Of a stretch of 64,000 bases of DNA, positions 60,842-64,000 are shown piece by piece. Source of the DNA: DASWTL01 sp966250385 (GTDB lineage Bacteria; Bacteroidota; Bacteroidia; Sphingobacteriales; Sphingobacteriaceae); assembly GCA_966250385.1 (NCBI GenBank), contig CBINHC010000005.1, positions 234,616 through 298,615 of the forward strand, written 5' to 3'. Below the pieces are notes generated by a model. It worked only from the letters and a program-made list of their open reading frames with translations. It was not told the DNA's origin and made no database searches. Position numbers and translations under genes: made by a program. How positions within the stretch are numbered: the stretch's first letter is position 1; every line of letters begins with the position of its first letter.

Positions 60842-60873
60842 TTGGACCGTTACGGTATATTTTGCTATTTTTG
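60842..60873 (+). promoter_or_regulatory. Promoter of pyrG
   Basis: TTG (60842-60844) and TATTTTTG (60866-60873) are 21 bases apart, a good match to the Bacteroidota -33/-7 promoter. The leader to the pyrG ATG is about 65 bases long. Confidence 0.6.
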
Positions 60874-60941
60874 AATCCCGTACAATATGTTGTATTTCCT
60901 CCTTTGCCGGCGGAAATATCATAGCAAAATCCTTCAGATAC

Positions 60942-62552
60942 ATGACCAAATACATTTTTGTTACGGGCGGCGTTACTTCGTCGTTGGGAAAAGGCATTAT
61001 TTCCGCATCCCTGGCTAAACTTCTACAGGCACGAGGCTACCGTGTAACGATCCAGAAATTCGACCCGTACATCAACATCGACCCGGGAACCCTGAACCCG
61101 TACGAGCACGGAGAGTGTTATGTAACTGAAGACGGAGCAGAAACCGACCTCGACCTGGGCCATTATGAGCGTTTCCTGAATGTTCCCACCTCCCAGGCAA
61201 ACAACATTACAACCGGACGCATCTACCAGAACGTGATCAATCAGGAACGGGAAGGCGCCTATCTGGGCAAGACCGTACAGGTGGTCCCGCACATTACCGA
61301 CGAGATCAAAAGGAATATGCGTATCCTTGGAGAAAGCGGTGAATTTGACATTGTGATCACCGAACTGGGCGGAACGGTAGGCGATATTGAATCGCTTCCC
61401 TATATTGAAGCTGTCCGCCAGTTCCGCTGGGAAGCGGGCTCCAATAATTCCCTGGTCATCCACCTTACCCTGGTGCCTTTTCTTGCCGCGGCCGGCGAAC
61501 TGAAGACCAAACCCACCCAGCATTCGGTCAAGACGCTGCTGGAATACGGGATTCAGCCGGACATCCTGGTCTGCCGGACCGAACATCATATCTCCCAGGA
61601 TATCCGTAAAAAGATCGCCCAGTTCTGTAACGTCAACATCAATGCGGTGATCGAGTCGATCGACGCCTCGACCATTTACGACGTGCCGCTTCTGATGCTC
61701 AAGGAGCAGCTGGATAAGACCGTCCTCAGCAAACTGAAACTTTCCCATAAGCATGAGCCGGAACTGGAAGGCTGGAAAGACTTTCTGGGACGCCTCAAGA
61801 ACCCGCTGGCCGAAGTGAAGATCGGCCTGGTCGGAAAATATGTGGAGCTTCCGGATGCCTATAAATCCATCACGGAGTCATTCATCCATGCCGGCGCAAA
61901 AAATGAGTGCAAGGTCCGGGTACGGTATATCCATTCAGAAGATATCCACGAAGACAACGTCGCCGAAAAACTGAAGGGACTGGACGGTGTCCTGGTCGCG
62001 CCGGGCTTCGGAAGCCGCGGAATCGAGGGCAAGATCACGGCCATCCGGTATGTCCGGGAGCACCAGATCCCTTTTTTCGGAATCTGCCTGGGTATGCAGT
62101 GCGCCGTAATCGAATTCGGACGGAACGTCCTGAACCTGAAGGACGCCAACAGTACCGAAATGGATGAGAACACGCCGCACCCGGTGATTTCCATGATGGA
62201 GGAGCAAAAGAAAATTACCGCAAAAGGCGGAACCATGCGGCTGGGCGCTGCACCGTGCGACCTGCGTAAGGGCAGCAAGGCGGCGGCCATCTACGGAAAG
62301 GCAAAAATCACTGAAAGACACCGGCACCGGTATGAGTTTAACAACCAATACCTCAAACAGTACGAAGATGCCGGCATGATCGCATCCGGGATCAATCCGG
62401 AAAACAAACTGGTGGAAATCGTCGAACTGAAAAACCATCCGTTTTTTGTTGCGGGCCAGTTCCACCCCGAATTAAAATCAACAGTTGATAATCCTCACCC
62501 ACTTTTTGTTAACTTTGTCGCCGCTTCCTTAACCCATTCAAGGAAAAAGTAA
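60942..62552 (+). CDS. pyrG: CTP synthase
   Basis: 536 residues, full length. The amidoligase domain opens KYIFVTGGVTSSLGKGIISASLAKLL with the P-loop, and ELGGTVGDIES lies near residue 142; the glutaminase domain holds FFGICLGMQCAVIEF with the nucleophile Cys, and the His/Glu of its triad near GQFHPE. It aminates UTP to CTP. A leader of about 65 bases precedes it; yidC follows after 27 bases and is probably co-transcribed. Confidence 0.98.
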   Translation: MTKYIFVTGGVTSSLGKGIISASLAKLLQARGYRVTIQKFDPYINIDPGTLNPYEHGECYVTEDGAETDLDLGHYERFLNVPTSQANNITTGRIYQNVINQEREGAYLGKTVQVVPHITDEIKRNMRILGESGEFDIVITELGGTVGDIESLPYIEAVRQFRWEAGSNNSLVIHLTLVPFLAAAGELKTKPTQHSVKTLLEYGIQPDILVCRTEHHISQDIRKKIAQFCNVNINAVIESIDASTIYDVPLLMLKEQLDKTVLSKLKLSHKHEPELEGWKDFLGRLKNPLAEVKIGLVGKYVELPDAYKSITESFIHAGAKNECKVRVRYIHSEDIHEDNVAEKLKGLDGVLVAPGFGSRGIEGKITAIRYVREHQIPFFGICLGMQCAVIEFGRNVLNLKDANSTEMDENTPHPVISMMEEQKKITAKGGTMRLGAAPCDLRKGSKAAAIYGKAKITERHRHRYEFNNQYLKQYEDAGMIASGINPENKLVEIVELKNHPFFVAGQFHPELKSTVDNPHPLFVNFVAASLTHSRKK

Positions 62553-62579
62553 GATTAGATCGGGAAGCAGCAAATACTA

Positions 62580-64000
62580 ATGGATAGAAATACTTTTACG
62601 GGACTCTTTTTGATCCTGATCATTTTAGTAGGTTCTACTTTTCTGATGAAACCGTCAGATGAAGAGCTGAAAAGGGAAAGACAGGTTCAGGATTCTATTG
62701 CAGCCGCAAAAAAGGGTCAGCCAGCTAAATCAGAGAACTTCAATGCAAACCGGAAAGCGGACACGACCGCTGAAGCCGTGGCTCCGGTTGATTCTTCATT
62801 ATTAAAGGGTCCTTTCGGCGTAGCCCGGACTGGTTCGAACCAGCCTGTGGTACTGGAAAACGACCTGATGAAGATCTATATCAGCCCGAAAGGAGGACGC
62901 ATTGCATCCGTTGAGCTGAAGAATTTCAAGACATATGATCAAAAACCGCTGGTTCTGTTCAACGCAGAAGATAGCCGGTTCAATCTGTCGTTTACAGCTG
63001 CCGGGGCGAACATCCAGACCGGCGACCTGTACTTCCGGCCGTCGGCTCCCGCGCTGAAGGTGACAAAAACTGATTCCAGCAGCGTAACCATGCGGTTAAC
63101 CTACGCGGAAGGACGCTACATCGATTACATCTACTCCCTCAAAGGAGACAGCTATAAAGTCGGATTCGCCATTGCAGCGAAAGGTATGGAAAGCGTGATG
63201 CCGGCCAACCAGTCGCTGACTTTGGACTGGGAAGCCAGCTACCGCCAGAAAGAAAAGGATCTGGCGAACGAACAACGCTACTCCACGACCGTTTACAGAA
63301 CCGTAGAAGAGGATGTTGAGAAGCTTAGTGTCAGTGAAGATGAGACCAAGGAGATCACCGAAGGAAAGGTTCAGTGGGTTTCCTTCAAACAACATTTCTT
63401 CTCCTCGGCCCTGATCGCCCGGAACGGTTTTGAAAAGGGAACGCTCGCTGTAAAGACGTCCATTGAGCCGGGAGTGGTTAAAGCCTTCGCTGCCAAACTT
63501 CAGCTGCCGGGTCCGCAGAACCTGGGCAACTACCCGATGGAGTTCTATTTCGGGCCGAATAAGTTCAGCACCCTGAAAGCACAAGGATATGACCTCGAGC
63601 GCCAGGTGGACATGGGTTACTGGCCGTTGAAATACATTAACCGGTATGCGGTTCTTCCGTTATTCAACTTCCTGGAACAATTAAACTGGAGCTACGGTCT
63701 GATCATCCTGGTCCTGACCATCGTGCTCAAGCTGGTGCTGTTCCCGCTCACCTATAAATCCTACCTCTCCATGGCCAAGATGCGTGTGCTGAAACCGGAG
63801 ATGGAAGAGATCAAGACCAAGGTCGGCGAGGACAACCCTACCCTGCTTCAGCAGGAATACCTGAAGCTGTACAAGAAGGCCGGCGTGAACCCGCTGGGCG
63901 GATGTCTGCCGATGCTGCTGCAGCTTCCTATCGTCATGGCGTTCTTCTTCTTCTTCCCGAACCTGTTTGAACTGCGCCAGGAAAGCTTCCTGTGGATGAA
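62580..64000 (+). CDS. yidC: Membrane protein insertase YidC (3' truncated by window)
   Basis: ATG at 62580; the frame is open to the window end (473 codons seen). A first membrane helix (GLFLILIILVGSTFLM) is followed by the large periplasmic domain (VVLENDLMKIYISPKGGRIASVELKNF) and the conserved core, beginning NWSYGLIILVLTIVLKLVLFPLTYKSYLSM and GVNPLGGCLPMLLQLPIVMAFFFF. It inserts and folds inner-membrane proteins. The last part of the core lies beyond the window. Confidence 0.96.
   Translation, partial: MDRNTFTGLFLILIILVGSTFLMKPSDEELKRERQVQDSIAAAKKGQPAKSENFNANRKADTTAEAVAPVDSSLLKGPFGVARTGSNQPVVLENDLMKIYISPKGGRIASVELKNFKTYDQKPLVLFNAEDSRFNLSFTAAGANIQTGDLYFRPSAPALKVTKTDSSSVTMRLTYAEGRYIDYIYSLKGDSYKVGFAIAAKGMESVMPANQSLTLDWEASYRQKEKDLANEQRYSTTVYRTVEEDVEKLSVSEDETKEITEGKVQWVSFKQHFFSSALIARNGFEKGTLAVKTSIEPGVVKAFAAKLQLPGPQNLGNYPMEFYFGPNKFSTLKAQGYDLERQVDMGYWPLKYINRYAVLPLFNFLEQLNWSYGLIILVLTIVLKLVLFPLTYKSYLSMAKMRVLKPEMEEIKTKVGEDNPTLLQQEYLKLYKKAGVNPLGGCLPMLLQLPIVMAFFFFFPNLFELRQESFLWM

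Noticed and set aside
1..64000. CRISPR arrays, rRNA, tRNA and prophage genes
   Set aside because: No regularly spaced repeats, ribosomal RNA signatures, cloverleaf patterns or phage structural proteins were found on reading the window.

Overview
The window looks like chromosomal DNA of a Gram-negative Bacteroidota, probably Chitinophagales-like, with GC in the mid-fifties by eye. The evidence is: KDO and heptose genes for LPS (kdsB, an HldE-type kinase); lipoproteins with a Cys just after the signal segment; families common in that phylum (PD40/OmpA proteins, DUF4142, DUF4251, DUF2795, lmo0937-type small membrane proteins, AraC regulators with multi-pass membrane domains); no clear Shine-Dalgarno sequences; and repeated promoter -7 boxes of the form TAnnTTTG, often TAnnTTTGC, lying very close to start codons.

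Layout. 1-11278 is one tightly packed plus-strand exopolysaccharide operon. It holds four GT4 glycosyltransferases (the first cut by the window edge), a GT2 enzyme, an O-antigen ligase/polymerase-like membrane protein, WcaF-like acetyltransferase and WcaI-like transferase, a methyltransferase, a PhyH-type dioxygenase and a terminal WcaJ-type initiating sugar-phosphate transferase. 11275-24289 is mixed: kynureninase, envelope lipoproteins and OmpA proteins, kdsB, a RES/Xre toxin-antitoxin pair, an LtaS-like sulfatase-fold membrane enzyme, a Nudix hydrolase and a CDF metal exporter. 24600-26362 is a complete-looking IS605-type element with divergent tnpA and tnpB; it appears to have landed inside the -7 box of the promoter of the next gene, a PLP aminotransferase. 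26386-53349 is mostly housekeeping: heptose kinase, queA, ispD, gatC, plsC, trpS, deoxynucleoside kinase, lepA, folD, queE, asnS, a Sua5-type protein, antiporters, and several tiny membrane proteins.

53533-58697 holds a DinB protein and the operon trpD-trpF-trpB-trpA-SDR on the minus strand. It is preceded by a textbook attenuator that I read directly from the sequence: a 21-residue leader peptide with three consecutive Trp codons, a leader hairpin, an antiterminator pairing and an intrinsic terminator, with a promoter about 11 bases before the leader start. trpE, trpG and trpC are not in the window. 58811-64000 carries a methyltransferase, an aldose-1-epimerase-like protein, a small conserved protein, pyrG and the first two thirds or so of yidC.

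The most notable items are the trp leader attenuator, the promoter-splitting IS605 insertion with its TnpB guide, the pattern of apparently leaderless promoters, a folded non-coding segment between the deoxynucleoside kinase gene and lepA, and several genes below usual size cut-offs. No CRISPR array, tRNA, rRNA or prophage was seen.
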